Below, in pieces: positions 45,577 through 56,333 of a stretch of DNA of 64,000 nucleotides. The translations under genes and the position numbers were made by a program. Numbering within the stretch: position 1 is the stretch's first letter; every line of letters starts with the position of its first letter. The stretch comes from Grimontia indica (GTDB lineage Bacteria > Pseudomonadota > Gammaproteobacteria > Enterobacterales > Vibrionaceae), in contig NZ_ANFM02000010.1 in the NCBI RefSeq assembly GCF_000333895.2, forward strand, positions 1 through 64,000, read 5' to 3'. The notes beneath the pieces were generated by a model. It was not told where the DNA came from. It made no database searches and saw only the letters and a program-made list of their open reading frames with translations.

Positions 45577-45761
45577 ACGAATTTCCCAACGGATGTTAAA
45601 GAACGGAAAGCGGCGGCGAGTATATCAGAGCTGAACCAAAAGGGAAGCGGTTATTTTTTGTTCGCTCGTCTTATATGACGGGCTGTAAAAAGGGTAAAAC
45701 AAAAGCTGCTGTGTTAGAATCCGGCGGCTTTTCTTCCTCAAAGTAAATCAGTGATAGCGAA

Positions 45762-46493
45762 ATGTTAGAAAATATTCGAATCGTGCTGGTAGGCACCACA
45801 CATTCAGGCAACATCGGATCTGCTGCTCGGGCAATGAAAGTGATGGGGCTGAAACATATGGTGTTGGTCGCGCCTGATTGTCAGGTCGATGGGCAGGCGA
45901 TAGCGCTTGCTGCCGGAGCCAGTGATATTGCTAACAACGCGCGTATCGTTGATACCGTGGAAGAAGCGGTTGCTGATTGTGGTCTTGTGATTGGAACCAG
46001 TGCCCGTAATCGTTCACTGGAATGGCCAATGCTGGACTCTCGCGAATGCGGCGTGAAAGCCATTGAAGAAGCGGCGCAATACCCTGTGGCGTTTGTGTTT
46101 GGACGTGAGCGCACAGGCCTAACGAATGAAGAACTTCAGGCTTGTCATTTTCACGTGGCTATTCCGGCTAACCCGGAATATAGCTCGCTGAACCTTGCCA
46201 TGGCGGTGCAAACCCTTTGCTACGAAGCACGAATGGCTTGGCTGGACAGTCAGGCATACAAAGGGGAAGTGAAAGAGCAGCCTTACCCGCTGGCTGAAGA
46301 CTTGGAGCGTTTTTACGCTCACCTTGAACAGGTTCTGGATACCACTGGCTTCATCAATAAATCCCACCCGGGCATGGTGATGACTAAACTGCGTCGTTTG
46401 TTTAACCGCGCAAGACCAGAAAGTCAGGAACTGAATATTCTTCGTGGTGTGCTCTCTTCGGTTGAAAAACACAACAAAGAGAAGCAAAAATAA
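45762..46493 (+). CDS. trmJ: tRNA (cytidine/uridine-2'-O-)-methyltransferase
   Basis: 243 aa SPOUT-class methyltransferase acting on position 32 of tRNA. Motifs: [20 protein letters not shown], the knot region [15 protein letters not shown], and [16 protein letters not shown]. It stands before iscR, as in other gammaproteobacteria. Confidence 0.95.
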   Translation: MLENIRIVLVGTTHSGNIGSAARAMKVMGLKHMVLVAPDCQVDGQAIALAAGASDIANNARIVDTVEEAVADCGLVIGTSARNRSLEWPMLDSRECGVKAIEEAAQYPVAFVFGRERTGLTNEELQACHFHVAIPANPEYSSLNLAMAVQTLCYEARMAWLDSQAYKGEVKEQPYPLAEDLERFYAHLEQVLDTTGFINKSHPGMVMTKLRRLFNRARPESQELNILRGVLSSVEKHNKEKQK

Positions 46494-46514
46494 CCGCTTT
46501 AAAATTGCGGCTAA

Positions 46515-46564
46515 AAGCCTGACTAAATTAGTAGGTTAAATACTTGACCCTTTTAGTCGGGTAT
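46515..46564 (+). promoter_or_regulatory. Two contiguous IscR type-1 sites in the isc promoter
   Basis: Positions 46540-46564 (ATACTTGACC, then TTAGTCGGGTAT) match the 25-bp E. coli type-1 IscR consensus (recalled from memory) at 23 of 25 positions; 46515-46539 (AAGCCTGACTAAATTAGTAG, then GTTAA) matches at about 19. The two are directly adjacent. IscR with its 2Fe-2S cluster should repress the operon here. A TTGACC -35-like element lies in the second site. Confidence 0.8.
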
Positions 46565-46603
46565 GTCAGACTCAGTGCATTACTCGCTCACAGGTAGGAT
46601 GTT

Positions 46604-47128
46604 ATGAGACTGACTTCGAAAGGCAGATATGCCGTTACTGCGATGCTCGATGTCGCGCTGCACTCCGAGATGGGGCCTGTGCCTCTAGCTGATATTTCAG
46701 AGCGTCAAGGGATCTCTCTGTCATATCTGGAGCAACTTTTCTCTCGCCTTCGTAAAGCAGGCCTGGTTTCCAGTGTACGTGGTCCAGGTGGCGGTTATCG
46801 ACTCGGGGTGAATGCAAATGAAATTGCAGTCGGCATGGTGATTGCCGCTGTTGATGAATCGGTCGATGCGACCAAGTGTCAGGGCAAAGGCGATTGCCAA
46901 GGCGGAACACGCTGTCTGACGCACACGCTATGGCGTGACCTTAGCTCCCGTATCAGCAGCTTTTTAAATGACATTACGCTCGGCGAACTCATGCAAGACA
47001 ACGAAGTCAAGCATGTCGCGGATCGTCAGGACTCCTCACTTGAGTCCTCAACAATTGTTAGACATGGTTTAAACTCCAGTGGCAGTGAAAAGCCAGCCAC
47101 CACTTTGGGTGTGAATTTTCGCTCGTAA
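46604..47128 (+). CDS. iscR: Fe-S cluster-sensing Rrf2 regulator IscR
   Basis: 174 aa. An Rrf2 winged helix (1-80) precedes the cluster ligands Cys92, Cys98 and Cys104 ([10 protein letters not shown], then TRC), with the same numbering as E. coli. It represses isc when cluster supply is sufficient. It is the first gene of iscRSUA-hscBA-fdx-iscX; iscS starts 30 bp on. The C-terminal tail (about 140-174) is longer and Ser-rich. Confidence 0.97.
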   Translation: MRLTSKGRYAVTAMLDVALHSEMGPVPLADISERQGISLSYLEQLFSRLRKAGLVSSVRGPGGGYRLGVNANEIAVGMVIAAVDESVDATKCQGKGDCQGGTRCLTHTLWRDLSSRISSFLNDITLGELMQDNEVKHVADRQDSSLESSTIVRHGLNSSGSEKPATTLGVNFRS

Positions 47129-47158
47129 TTAGTAGTGCCGGAGTACTTGGAGACACAA

Positions 47159-48373
47159 ATGAAATTGCCAATCTATTTTGACTATTCAGCGACATGCCCA
47201 GTGGATCCGCGTGTTGCTGAAAAGATGATGCAGTACCTGACCCTTGACGGTTGTTTTGGTAACCCTGCATCCCGTTCGCACCGTTTCGGCTGGCAGGCGG
47301 AAGAGGCAGTGGATACTGCCCGTGAAAACATCGCCAACTACCTAAACGCGGACCCACGTGAGATCGTGTTCACTTCTGGTGCAACAGAATCTGACAACCT
47401 GGCAATTAAAGGTGTAGCGCATTTCTACGGTAAGAAAGGCAAGCACATCATCACCTGCAAAACTGAGCACAAAGCTGTACTGGACCCATGCCGTCAGCTG
47501 GAGCGTGAAGGTTTTGAAGTGACTTACCTCGAGCCCGAATCAAACGGTATCGTCGATCTAAACAAGCTGGCCGACGCCATTCGCGAAGACACCATCCTTG
47601 TTTCTATCATGCACGTGAACAACGAAATTGGCGTGGTTCAAGACATTGCAGCGATCGGCGAACTATGTCGTGAACGCAAGGTGGTCTTCCACGTTGATGC
47701 GGCGCAATCTATCGGTAAATTGCCTTTGGACACTCAGGAAATCAAAGTTGACTTGATTTCAATGAGCGCACACAAGGCATACGGCCCGAAAGGTATCGGC
47801 GCTCTGTACGTTCGTCGTAAGCCACGTATTCGCCTCGAAGCTCAAATGCACGGTGGTGGTCATGAGCGCGGTTTCCGCTCTGGTACATTGCCAACTCACC
47901 AAATCGTGGGTATGGGTGAAGCGTTCCGTATTGCGAAAGAAGAACTTGAGCAAGACATGGCGCACTCGCTGGCACTGCGTAATCGCTTCTACGATGGCGT
48001 AAAAGATCTGGAAGCGGTTTATGTAAACGGCGACCTTGAGCAGCGCGTCGCGTCAAACCTGAACGTGAGCTTTGCTTTCGTTGAAGGTGAATCACTGTTG
48101 ATGGCATTGAAAGATTTAGCGGTTTCTTCCGGCTCTGCATGTACATCTGCAAGCCTGGAACCTTCGTATGTACTTCGTGCGCTGGGTCTGGATGACGAAC
48201 TGGCACACAGCTCTATCCGCTTCTCGTTTGGCCGTTTTACTACTGAAGAAGAAGTAGACTACGCGGTTGAGCAAGTACGCAAAGCGGTCACCAAGCTGCG
48301 CGAAATGTCGCCACTGTGGGACATGTACAAAGAAGGTATTGATTTAAGCACTGTTGAGTGGGCACACCACTAA
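47159..48373 (+). CDS. iscS: Cysteine desulfurase IscS
   Basis: 404 aa PLP enzyme that takes sulfur from cysteine for Fe-S clusters and tRNA thiolation. The PLP lysine is in [13 protein letters not shown], and the sulfur-carrying Cys is in [10 protein letters not shown]. The start at 47159 has GGAG six bases upstream and gives [19 protein letters not shown], matching the family; eight extra residues from an ATG at 47135 are not expected. Confidence 0.97.
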   Translation: MKLPIYFDYSATCPVDPRVAEKMMQYLTLDGCFGNPASRSHRFGWQAEEAVDTARENIANYLNADPREIVFTSGATESDNLAIKGVAHFYGKKGKHIITCKTEHKAVLDPCRQLEREGFEVTYLEPESNGIVDLNKLADAIREDTILVSIMHVNNEIGVVQDIAAIGELCRERKVVFHVDAAQSIGKLPLDTQEIKVDLISMSAHKAYGPKGIGALYVRRKPRIRLEAQMHGGGHERGFRSGTLPTHQIVGMGEAFRIAKEELEQDMAHSLALRNRFYDGVKDLEAVYVNGDLEQRVASNLNVSFAFVEGESLLMALKDLAVSSGSACTSASLEPSYVLRALGLDDELAHSSIRFSFGRFTTEEEVDYAVEQVRKAVTKLREMSPLWDMYKEGIDLSTVEWAHH

Positions 48374-48401
48374 GCGGTCTCAGGGTTTTGAGGATAAGAT
48401 C

Positions 48402-48785
48402 ATGGCTTACAGCGAAAAAGTAATCGATCATTATGAAAATCCACGTAACGTGGGTGCTTTTGACAAAAACGATCCAAACGTAGGTAGCGGCATGGTTGGC
48501 GCACCAGCGTGTGGTGACGTGATGAAACTGCAAATCAAGGTAAATGAGCAAGGCATCATTGAAGATGCGAAGTTCAAAACCTACGGCTGTGGTTCAGCGA
48601 TTGCGTCAAGCTCACTGGTCACTGAGTGGGTGAAAGGCAAGTCTTTGGACGAAGCAGCAGCTATCAAGAATGCTGAAATTGCAGAAGAGCTGGAACTTCC
48701 TCCTGTGAAGGTTCACTGCTCAATCCTCGCGGAAGATGCTATCAAAGCAGCAGTAAGCGACTATAAGAAAAAACACGAAGCTTAA
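48402..48785 (+). CDS. iscU: Fe-S cluster scaffold IscU
   Basis: 127 aa scaffold on which 2Fe-2S and 4Fe-4S clusters are built. Three ligands are present: Cys in GAPACGDVMK, in TYGCGSAIA and in VHCSILAEDA. The LPPVK motif bound by HscA is intact. Start at 48402 after GAGG. Confidence 0.97.
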   Translation: MAYSEKVIDHYENPRNVGAFDKNDPNVGSGMVGAPACGDVMKLQIKVNEQGIIEDAKFKTYGCGSAIASSSLVTEWVKGKSLDEAAAIKNAEIAEELELPPVKVHCSILAEDAIKAAVSDYKKKHEA

Positions 48786-48810
48786 TACGATTTAAAGGGT
48801 TGTTGTACAT

Positions 48811-49140
48811 ATGGCCATTACTATGACTGACGCGGCGGCATTACGCGTCCGCACCTTCTTGGAAAACCGCGGAAAAGGCATCGGCCTTCGCTTGGGTGTT
48901 CGCACGTCAGGCTGTTCGGGAATGGCTTATGTACTGGAATTTGTTGATGAACTTCAAGAAGAAGATCAGGTGTTCGACTTTGAACAATACGGCGTCAAAG
49001 TGATCGTCGATAGTAAAAGTCTCTTGTACTTAGATGGTACTGAACTTGATTTCACCAAAGAAGGCCTTAATGAAGGCTTCCAATTCAACAACCCCAACGT
49101 AAGCAGCGAGTGTGGTTGCGGCGAAAGCTTTAACGTTTAA
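48811..49140 (+). CDS. iscA: A-type Fe-S carrier IscA
   Basis: 109 aa. Conserved ligands Cys35 (TSGCSGMAY), Cys101 and Cys103 (ECGCGESF). It carries clusters or iron to target proteins. It lies between iscU and hscB. Confidence 0.96.
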   Translation: MAITMTDAAALRVRTFLENRGKGIGLRLGVRTSGCSGMAYVLEFVDELQEEDQVFDFEQYGVKVIVDSKSLLYLDGTELDFTKEGLNEGFQFNNPNVSSECGCGESFNV

Positions 49141-49153
49141 CTCGTGAGATGAT

Positions 49154-49669
49154 ATGAATCATTTCGAACTATTTGGGCTATCATCGCAGTTCGAGCTGGA
49201 TGGTAGCTCTCTTTCTTCGCAGTTTCGCGAACTTCAACGACGTTTCCATCCGGACAAATTTGCCACTGCATCTGAGCAGGAACGCCTGCTTGCTGTGCAG
49301 AAAGCCGCGCAAATTAATGATGCTTATCAAACGCTGAGTGATCCGGTGCGTCGTGCCGAATACCTTCTCTCTCTCAATGGCGTAGAATTGCGCGATGAGC
49401 AGCAGACGATGCAAGATCCAGAATTCTTGATGCAGCAAATGGAGTTGAGAGAAGAGCTGGAAGAGATTGCAGACAGCGATGAGCCGGATGTATTGTTGTT
49501 CGACTTTGAACAAGGCGTGGAGAAACTCCACAAAGCCATGCTTGCCGAATTGAAAGAACAACTAAATGGCGAGCAGTGGCAGGATGCGGCGATAAGCGTT
49601 CGCAAGCTGAAGTTCTTAGTCAAACTCAAGCAAGAAATCGAACGAATCGAAGATCGGCTGCTGGGTTAA
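49154..49669 (+). CDS. hscB: Co-chaperone HscB
   Basis: 171 aa J-protein. The N-terminal J domain has the HPD motif (RRFHPDKFA), followed by a helical C-terminal domain that binds IscU. It stimulates the ATPase of HscA. Its stop is 32 bp before the hscA start. Confidence 0.96.
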   Translation: MNHFELFGLSSQFELDGSSLSSQFRELQRRFHPDKFATASEQERLLAVQKAAQINDAYQTLSDPVRRAEYLLSLNGVELRDEQQTMQDPEFLMQQMELREELEEIADSDEPDVLLFDFEQGVEKLHKAMLAELKEQLNGEQWQDAAISVRKLKFLVKLKQEIERIEDRLLG

Positions 49670-49701
49670 TCCAGCACGCTGATCAGGCTACAGGAACCAC
49701 T

Positions 49702-51549
49702 ATGGCACTGTTACAAATTGCAGAACCTGGTCAGAGTGCTGCACCGCACGAGCACAAGCTTGCGGTGGGTATTGACCTAGGGACTACCAATACTCTCGTT
49801 GCTTCAGTCCGAAGCGGCACTGCGAGCACCCTTAATGACCTTGATGGTCGAGCGCTGATCCCTTCTGTGGTTCACTACGGTGATGACGTAACGGTGGGAT
49901 ATTCAGCAAAAGCGATGTCAGAAACCGACAGCGCAAACACGGTTTCTTCCGTCAAACGCATGATGGGCCGCTCATTGGCGGACGTTCAAACCCGCTATCC
50001 CAACCTTCCTTATGAACTGTCTGCATCTGACAATGGTCTGCCATTGATCAACACCCGTGCAGGCAAGAAAAACCCGATTGAAGTTTCTGCGGATATCCTA
50101 CGTGCCGTCAATGCACGTGCAGAAGAAGCGCTGGGTGGAGAGCTGGAAGGTGTGGTTATCACAGTTCCTGCTTACTTTGACGATGCGCAGCGCGCGGGGA
50201 CCAAAGATGCCGCTAAATTTGCCGGCCTGAAGGTACTTCGTCTCCTGAACGAACCAACCGCAGCTGCGATCGCTTACGGTCTGGACTCGGGTCAGGAAGG
50301 AGTTATCGCTGTCTACGATCTAGGCGGCGGTACGTTTGATATCTCTATTCTCCGCCTTTCAAAAGGCGTGTTTGAAGTGCTGGCTACAGGCGGTGATTCA
50401 GCGCTGGGCGGTGATGACTTTGATCACCTTGTCGCAGACTGGATCTCCGAGCAGGCAGGATTTGGTGCGCTTTCCGGCGATGACCGTGCGCGCTTGATGA
50501 ATGCCGCTAACAGCGCAAAAGTTGCTTTGAGCGCAAGCGATGCCGCAGATATCGATGTGCTTGGCTGGAAAGGCACACTGAGCCGCGGACAGTTCGACGA
50601 TCTGATTGGCGCGCTGGTAAAGAAAACCCTGTTGTCTTGTCGTCGCGCACTGAAAGATGCTGGCGTTTCCGCTGAAGAAGTGCTGGAAGTGGTGATGGTG
50701 GGTGGTTCTACCCGCGTACCACTGGTTCGCGAAAAAGTTGGCGAGTTCTTCGGCCGCACACCGCTGACCAGCATTGATCCGGATAAAGTTGTTGCCATCG
50801 GTGCAGCGACACAGGCCGACATTTTGGTAGGTAATAAGCCGGATGGTGAAATGCTGTTGCTGGACGTGATTCCGCTTTCTTTGGGTATTGAAACCATGGG
50901 CGGTCTGGTCGAGAAAATCATTCCACGCAATACCACTATCCCTGTTGCGCGTGCGCAAGAGTTCACCACGTTCAAAGATGGCCAGACGGGCATGAAAGTG
51001 CACGTGGTTCAGGGCGAGCGCGAAATGGTGGAAGATTGTCGTTCGCTGGCGGATTTTACCCTGAAAGGCATTCCACCAATGGCTGCAGGCGCAGCGTACA
51101 TTCGCGTGACTTACCAGGTTGACGCCGATGGCCTGCTATCTGTGACAGCGATGGAAAAGAGCACCGAGGTGCAGGCATCGATTCAGGTGAAACCGTCTTA
51201 CGGCCTGAGCGACACCGAAATTGCCGATATGATCAAATCGTCGTTCACCCATGCGCAGGACGACAAAGACGCCCGTTACCTGGCGGAGCAACGCGTTGAA
51301 GCCGATCGTGTGATTGAAGGTCTGCTGGTTGCGATGCAAGCAGACGGCGAAGCGCTGCTGTCAGACGAAGAGCAGCAAGCGCTGGTGAAAGCGATTGAAG
51401 CGCTGATTGCGCTCCGCAACGGTGACGATGCCGCAGCTATTGAACAAGGTATCAAAGATACAGATAAAGCGAGTCAGGAGTTTGCCTCACGTCGTATGGA
51501 TAAATCCATCCGTGAAGCACTGGCTGGCCATTCCATTGACGAGGTTTAA
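49702..51549 (+). CDS. hscA: Hsp70-type chaperone HscA
   Basis: 615 aa specialised Hsp70 that releases clusters from IscU. ATPase signature [13 protein letters not shown], then [14 protein letters not shown] and [13 protein letters not shown]; the substrate domain follows from about 390. The start at 49702 (AGGA upstream, [11 protein letters not shown]) gives the family length; a longer frame from 49576 lies inside hscB. Confidence 0.97.
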   Translation: MALLQIAEPGQSAAPHEHKLAVGIDLGTTNTLVASVRSGTASTLNDLDGRALIPSVVHYGDDVTVGYSAKAMSETDSANTVSSVKRMMGRSLADVQTRYPNLPYELSASDNGLPLINTRAGKKNPIEVSADILRAVNARAEEALGGELEGVVITVPAYFDDAQRAGTKDAAKFAGLKVLRLLNEPTAAAIAYGLDSGQEGVIAVYDLGGGTFDISILRLSKGVFEVLATGGDSALGGDDFDHLVADWISEQAGFGALSGDDRARLMNAANSAKVALSASDAADIDVLGWKGTLSRGQFDDLIGALVKKTLLSCRRALKDAGVSAEEVLEVVMVGGSTRVPLVREKVGEFFGRTPLTSIDPDKVVAIGAATQADILVGNKPDGEMLLLDVIPLSLGIETMGGLVEKIIPRNTTIPVARAQEFTTFKDGQTGMKVHVVQGEREMVEDCRSLADFTLKGIPPMAAGAAYIRVTYQVDADGLLSVTAMEKSTEVQASIQVKPSYGLSDTEIADMIKSSFTHAQDDKDARYLAEQRVEADRVIEGLLVAMQADGEALLSDEEQQALVKAIEALIALRNGDDAAAIEQGIKDTDKASQEFASRRMDKSIREALAGHSIDEV

Positions 51550-51551
51550 AC

Positions 51552-51890
51552 ATGCCAAAGATTGTTGTTCTGCCACACCAGGATCTCTGCCCAGAAGGCG
51601 CGGTGTTGGAAGCAAAGACCGGTGACACTGTGCTGGACGTTGCACTGCGTAACGGTATTGCGATTGAACATGCCTGTGAAAAGTCGTGCGCTTGTACGAC
51701 CTGCCATGTAGTCATCCGCGAAGGATTTGATTCTCTGGATGAAAGCGATGAGCTGGAAGACGACATGCTGGATAAAGCATGGGGTCTGGAGCCTGAGTCA
51801 CGCTTGGGCTGTCAGGCAAAAGTGGCTGATGAAGATCTGGTGGTAGAAATTCCGCGTTATACCCTAAACCACGCTGCAGAAAATCACTAA
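51552..51890 (+). CDS. fdx: ISC-type 2Fe-2S ferredoxin
   Basis: 112 aa adrenodoxin-like ferredoxin. Ligands: CEKSCACTTCH and the later Cys in RLGCQAK. It supplies electrons for cluster assembly. It starts 2 bp after hscA. Confidence 0.97.
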   Translation: MPKIVVLPHQDLCPEGAVLEAKTGDTVLDVALRNGIAIEHACEKSCACTTCHVVIREGFDSLDESDELEDDMLDKAWGLEPESRLGCQAKVADEDLVVEIPRYTLNHAAENH

Positions 51891-51911
51891 TCTGATAAGG
51901 GAGCAAAAACT

Positions 51912-52112
51912 ATGAGCCTGACATGGACCGATTCGCGTGATATCGCGATTGAGCTGGTAGAACAATTCCCTGATACTGATCCGAAAACGGTTCGTTTTAC
52001 TGACCTGCACCGTTGGGTGACGGAGCTTGAAGACTTCTCAGACGACCCAAATCGCTCGAATGAGAAGATCCTAGAGGCAATCATCCTGTGCTGGATGGAA
52101 GAAATGGATTAA
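51912..52112 (+). CDS. iscX: IscX
   Basis: 66 aa acidic protein ([19 protein letters not shown] at the start, [11 protein letters not shown] at the end). It binds IscS and modulates cluster assembly, possibly as an iron-linked regulator. Last gene of the isc operon, before a terminator. Confidence 0.96.
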   Translation: MSLTWTDSRDIAIELVEQFPDTDPKTVRFTDLHRWVTELEDFSDDPNRSNEKILEAIILCWMEEMD

Positions 52113-52155
52113 AGACCTTGTTTTACGCCAGTAAAGCAGGCAGATTGAGACTATC

Positions 52156-52178
52156 CAAGCGGGCATGATGCCCGCTTT
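52156..52178 (+). terminator. Terminator after iscX
   Basis: AAGCGGGCAT and ATGCCCGCTT form a near-perfect stem (loop of two or three bases), then TGTTTTAT. Confidence 0.75.
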
Positions 52179-52334
52179 GTTTTATCCCCAAATTTGAGCT
52201 GGAACCTCTATGAACAGACGATTTGGGGCACTTCTGATAAAACGTCATAAAGATGGCGTACTCTAAAAAGAAAAATCAGCCCAAATTTAATGCTCCGCAA
52301 CGATGTGCGGGGTAACAGGAAAAAGGAGTTCAGC

Positions 52335-53633
52335 ATGACTGACAAAATGCGTATCACGCTATCACACGAAGCTGCGGGTGAGACTTGGGGTGCGAATGCA
52401 CTGGTTTCTTTTAATCAGCAAGGCGCAGTGGTTCACGCCTCAGGTGACGATAAACTCACGTCGGTTCAGCAAGCTGCTCGTAAGCTGGATATGCAGGGTA
52501 TTCGCAAAGTTTCTCTGGTTGGTGATAGCTGGGATTTGGAAACCGCGTGGGCATTCTATCAGGGGCTGCGTGGTCCTAAGCCTGGTTTCGATTTCGATGC
52601 AGAGTTGGAAGACGCTGCTCAGAAAGTGCTGAATGATCGCATTGTCGCGACCGATTGGGTACGTCAAATTATCAATGAAACTGCAGAAGAAGTCGGTCCG
52701 CAACAACTGGCTGTCCGCGCCGGTGAATTCATCAAATCCCAAGCGCCAAATCCTGAACATGTCAGCTACAAAATTGTTTCCGGTGCTGATCTGCTCGAGC
52801 AAGGCTGGGTGGGTACCCACACCGTAGGTCGTGGTTCAGCGCGTAAGCCGGCGATGCTTCAGCTTGATTACAACCCAACCGGCGACAAAGACGCTGAAGT
52901 GTTCGCCTGTATTATCGGTAAAGGTATTACTTTCGACTCAGGCGGCTACAGCATTAAACAGTCGGCGTTCATGGACTCAATGAAAGCAGACATGGGCGGC
53001 GCAGCGATGGCGACCGGTGGTCTGGGACTGGCAGTCGCTCAAGGCCTCAACAAGCGTGTGAAATTGATTCTTTGCTGTGCAGAGAACATGATTTCCAGCA
53101 ACGCCTACAAGCTGGGTGACATCATCACGTACAAAAACGGCGTGACCGTTGAAGTACTGAATTCAGATGCCGAAGGGCGCTTGGTGATGGCGGATGGCCT
53201 GCTTTACGCGAACAAATTTACCCCAGCTCTGACCATCGATTGTGCTACTTTGACCGGTGCTGCAAAGGCAGCGCTAGGCAATGACTACCATGCACTGTTT
53301 AGCTTTGATAAGGCGCTCTCTCAACGCTGTCTGTCAGCGGCAGAAGCGGAAAACGAAGGCATGTGGCAGTTGCCACTGGCTGAGTTCCACCGTCAGATGC
53401 TGCCATCTAACTTTGCCGATCTTGCAAACGTTGGCGCAGGTCAATACTCACCGGGTGCGAGCACGGCGGCAGCTTTCCTTTCCTACTTTGTCGACAACTA
53501 CAAAGAAGGCTGGGTTCACCTGGATTGCTCCGGGACTTACCGCAAAACACCAAGCGATAAGTGGTCTGTAGGTGCAACGGGTATGGGCGTTAAAACGCTG
53601 GCTCGTATTCTGATGAATGAGTCAAGCCAGTAA
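52335..53633 (+). CDS. pepB: Aminopeptidase B (M17 family)
   Basis: 432 aa cytosolic Mn/Zn peptidase. The signature [13 protein letters not shown] and the metal-binding [13 protein letters not shown] are both present. It cleaves N-terminal residues from peptides. Start at 52335, AAAGGAG seven bases upstream; an earlier ATG at 52290 is not supported. It follows the isc operon, as in E. coli. Confidence 0.95.
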   Translation: MTDKMRITLSHEAAGETWGANALVSFNQQGAVVHASGDDKLTSVQQAARKLDMQGIRKVSLVGDSWDLETAWAFYQGLRGPKPGFDFDAELEDAAQKVLNDRIVATDWVRQIINETAEEVGPQQLAVRAGEFIKSQAPNPEHVSYKIVSGADLLEQGWVGTHTVGRGSARKPAMLQLDYNPTGDKDAEVFACIIGKGITFDSGGYSIKQSAFMDSMKADMGGAAMATGGLGLAVAQGLNKRVKLILCCAENMISSNAYKLGDIITYKNGVTVEVLNSDAEGRLVMADGLLYANKFTPALTIDCATLTGAAKAALGNDYHALFSFDKALSQRCLSAAEAENEGMWQLPLAEFHRQMLPSNFADLANVGAGQYSPGASTAAAFLSYFVDNYKEGWVHLDCSGTYRKTPSDKWSVGATGMGVKTLARILMNESSQ

Positions 53634-53677
53634 TCGCTACAAAAGTTAGGTGTTTTATCAACACAGTTAACGCTTCC

Positions 53678-53705
53678 GCAATGTCAGGGTAGGGTCTGGC
53701 ATTGC
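53678..53705. other. Hairpin in the pepB-ndk gap
   Basis: GCAATGTCAG and CTGGCATTGC pair at 9 of 10 positions around GGTAGGGT. No U-run follows; could be a weak terminator or mRNA stabiliser. Confidence 0.4.
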
Positions 53706-53787
53706 GCTCTGGTAGGCTACCTTTGTGAATACAAACAGATAACAGAGCAATGCTCGCGTATCTGTAGAAAAATAAAAGGAAGATAGA

Positions 53788-54219
53788 ATGACTATTGAGC
53801 GCACTTTTTCAATCGTTAAGCCCGACGCAGTAAAACGTAATCTGATTGGCGCTATTTATCAGCGTATTGAAGCGGCTGGTCTGCAAATTGTCGCAGCAAA
53901 AATGCTTCACCTGACAAAAGAACAGGCACAAGGTTTTTATGCCGAGCATGAAGGTAAGCCATTTTACGACGGTTTGGTTGAGTTCATGACTTCTGGTCCG
54001 GTGACCGTGCAGGTTCTCGAAGGCGAAGACGCGATTGCGCGTTACCGTGAACTGATGGGTAAGACCAACCCAGAAGAAGCGGCCTGCGGCACACTGCGTG
54101 CAGACTTTGCTGAGAGCATGCGTTTTAACTCAGTACACGGCTCTGACAGCCCGACTTCGGCAGAGCGAGAAATTGCTTACTTTTTCGCCGCTGATGAGAT
54201 TTGTCCTCGTATTCTGTAA
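53788..54219 (+). CDS. ndk: Nucleoside diphosphate kinase
   Basis: 143 aa. The phosphorylated His117 lies in FNSVHGSDS, and [13 protein letters not shown] opens the fold. It balances NTP pools using ATP. AAGGAAG precedes the start. It has its own terminator. Confidence 0.97.
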   Translation: MTIERTFSIVKPDAVKRNLIGAIYQRIEAAGLQIVAAKMLHLTKEQAQGFYAEHEGKPFYDGLVEFMTSGPVTVQVLEGEDAIARYRELMGKTNPEEAACGTLRADFAESMRFNSVHGSDSPTSAEREIAYFFAADEICPRIL

Positions 54220-54237
54220 TCGCTTCATGGATAAGAC

Positions 54238-54264
54238 AAAAGGAGAGCTTTGGCTCTCCTTTTT
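54238..54264 (+). terminator. Terminator of ndk
   Basis: AAAAGGAGAGC and GCTCTCCTTTT pair around TTTG, followed by T. Confidence 0.9.
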
Positions 54265-54429
54265 CGTTTCTGGCAGATTTACACACTAGAATAAGCCTAT
54301 AAGTAACAGGTGGAATCCCGATCACAAAGGCTGTACAATTTCGCGCCTTGATTTAAGGCGAACCGCCATTTATCAGCCAATGTTGAGTGGCTGATGTGGT
54401 TACTGATTTATTGTTCACGAGGCAATCTG

Positions 54430-55551
54430 ATGACAACAGAAAAAATCAATCTGCTGGATTTCGATCGACAGGCGCTACGTGCGTTTTTCGCCGAAGAGTT
54501 AGGCGAAAAGGCGTTCCGTGCCGATCAGATCATGAAGTGGATGTACCATTTCGGTGTTGATGATTTTGATCAGATGAACAACATCAACAAAAAGCTTCGT
54601 GAAAAACTGAATGCGCGTTGCGAAATCCGTGCGCCAGAAGTTAGCACTGCTCAATATTCTTCTGATGGCACCATCAAATGGGCAATGCGTGTTGGTAATC
54701 AGGACGTTGAAACCGTTTATATCCCTGAAGATGACCGTGCAACCTTGTGCGTGTCTTCCCAGGTAGGCTGTGCGCTCGACTGTAAATTCTGTTCTACTGC
54801 CCAACAAGGCTTTAACCGTAACCTCAAAGTGTCTGAAATCATCGGACAGGTTTGGCGTGCAGCTAAAGAAATCGGCGTGGAAAAAGAAACTGGCCGTCGT
54901 CCAATTACCAACGTGGTCATGATGGGTATGGGTGAGCCTCTTCTGAATATGAAGAACCTGATCCCAGCGCTGAATCTGATGCTGGATGATCTGGCCTACG
55001 GTTTGTCAAAACGCCGTGTCACTGTATCAACTTCCGGTGTGGTTTCCGGTCTGGATCAGATGGCAGGTAAGATTGATGTCGCTCTGGCGATTTCTCTTCA
55101 CGCGCCGACTGATGAGCTACGCAGCCAAATCATGCCAATCAACGATCGCTATGATATTGAAACGTTTTTAGCGTCTGTACGTCGTTATATTGCGTCGTCA
55201 AATGCGAACCGTGGCCGTGTCACCGTAGAGTATATTCTCCTCGATCACGTCAATGATGATATGGAGCATGCGCGCCAACTCGCAGAGCTGTTAAAAGATA
55301 CGCCTGCGAAGATAAACCTGATTCCTTTTAACCCTTATCCTGGGTCACCATATAAGAAACCGAGTAACTCACGCATCGATCGTTTCCAGAAAACACTGAT
55401 GCAATACGACTACACGGTTATCGTTCGTAAAACCCGTGGTGATGACATTGATGCGGCGTGCGGTCAGCTCGTCGGCGATGTGATAGACCGAACCAAACGC
55501 ACGCAAAGCAGACTGAATGTTGAGGAGCAAATCCCAGTGAAATCAGTCTGA
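54430..55551 (+). CDS. rlmN: 23S rRNA/tRNA adenine-2 methyltransferase RlmN
   Basis: 373 aa radical SAM enzyme methylating A2503 of 23S rRNA and A37 of some tRNAs. The 4Fe-4S motif is [14 protein letters not shown]; the methyl-carrying Cys lies near the C-terminus in DIDAACGQL. Start at 54430 with GAGG seven bases upstream; 12 more residues from 54394 are not supported. The 5' leader has a hairpin, TCAGCCA and TGGCTGA (54373-54394). Leads the rlmN-pilW-rodZ-ispG-hisS string. Confidence 0.96.
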   Translation: MTTEKINLLDFDRQALRAFFAEELGEKAFRADQIMKWMYHFGVDDFDQMNNINKKLREKLNARCEIRAPEVSTAQYSSDGTIKWAMRVGNQDVETVYIPEDDRATLCVSSQVGCALDCKFCSTAQQGFNRNLKVSEIIGQVWRAAKEIGVEKETGRRPITNVVMMGMGEPLLNMKNLIPALNLMLDDLAYGLSKRRVTVSTSGVVSGLDQMAGKIDVALAISLHAPTDELRSQIMPINDRYDIETFLASVRRYIASSNANRGRVTVEYILLDHVNDDMEHARQLAELLKDTPAKINLIPFNPYPGSPYKKPSNSRIDRFQKTLMQYDYTVIVRKTRGDDIDAACGQLVGDVIDRTKRTQSRLNVEEQIPVKSV

Positions 55552-55577
55552 TTTGTCAGACTGATTAGGATGGGATA

Positions 55578-56333
55578 ATGGCAAGGACGCTTAGCGCTCT
55601 GTTATTGATGGGATTATTAGCTGGTTGTGTCACAGTAACAGAGAAGCAAAATACCGCGAAGTTTGATAGCATTGACGCAGCTGAGTCCAGAATTTCGCTT
55701 GGTCTTGCCTATTTGAAGGCAGGACAATGGGAGCGAGCGAGGCAAAATCTTGAAACGGCGGTGCAGTTTGCACCCACTTATTATCGCTCACTCATTTCCT
55801 TCGCCTACTATCTTCAGGAAGTTGGCGAGTACGACCAAGCTGAACAACAGTACAAAACAGCGTTACGTCATTCACCACAAAATGGTGACGTTCAGAACAA
55901 TTACGGCGTCTTTTTATGTCGACAGGAACGATACGACGAAGCGCAGCGGGCGTTTGCGAGGGCGATTGACCAACCATACTATTACAAGTTATCCGGTAGT
56001 TACGAAAACGCTGCTCTTTGCGCAATGAAAGAGGGGAACAGGGGTAACGCGAAAGTATGGTTCGCCAAAGCTATTGACCATGAGCCGAACAGGCCTTTAT
56101 CTTCCGTAAAACTCGCCCGTATGGAAGTGGAAGACGATGAGCTGAATGAAGCGAGAATACGTCTTTTCCATTTTCACAAACGCTATGGCTATCAGCCTGC
56201 GACGCTGTTAATAATGAATGACCTGGAGAACAAAGCCGGACGGCCAAAGGAAGCGGAACGTTACGCGAGCCTGCTGGCTGACAAATTTCCCGAATCAAAA
56301 GAATTTAGACAGTACCTGACGAATGAATACTGA
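55578..56333 (+). CDS. pilW: Type IV pilus stability lipoprotein PilW/PilF
   Basis: 251 aa. Lipoprotein signal with lipobox LLAGC (Cys17), then a TPR array (ESRISLGLAYLKAGQWERA, then NYGVFLCRQERYDEAQ). It is an outer-membrane lipoprotein that helps assemble the pilus secretin. It overlaps rodZ by 11 bp. Called PilF in Pseudomonas and PilW in Neisseria. Confidence 0.92.
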   Translation: MARTLSALLLMGLLAGCVTVTEKQNTAKFDSIDAAESRISLGLAYLKAGQWERARQNLETAVQFAPTYYRSLISFAYYLQEVGEYDQAEQQYKTALRHSPQNGDVQNNYGVFLCRQERYDEAQRAFARAIDQPYYYKLSGSYENAALCAMKEGNRGNAKVWFAKAIDHEPNRPLSSVKLARMEVEDDELNEARIRLFHFHKRYGYQPATLLIMNDLENKAGRPKEAERYASLLADKFPESKEFRQYLTNEY

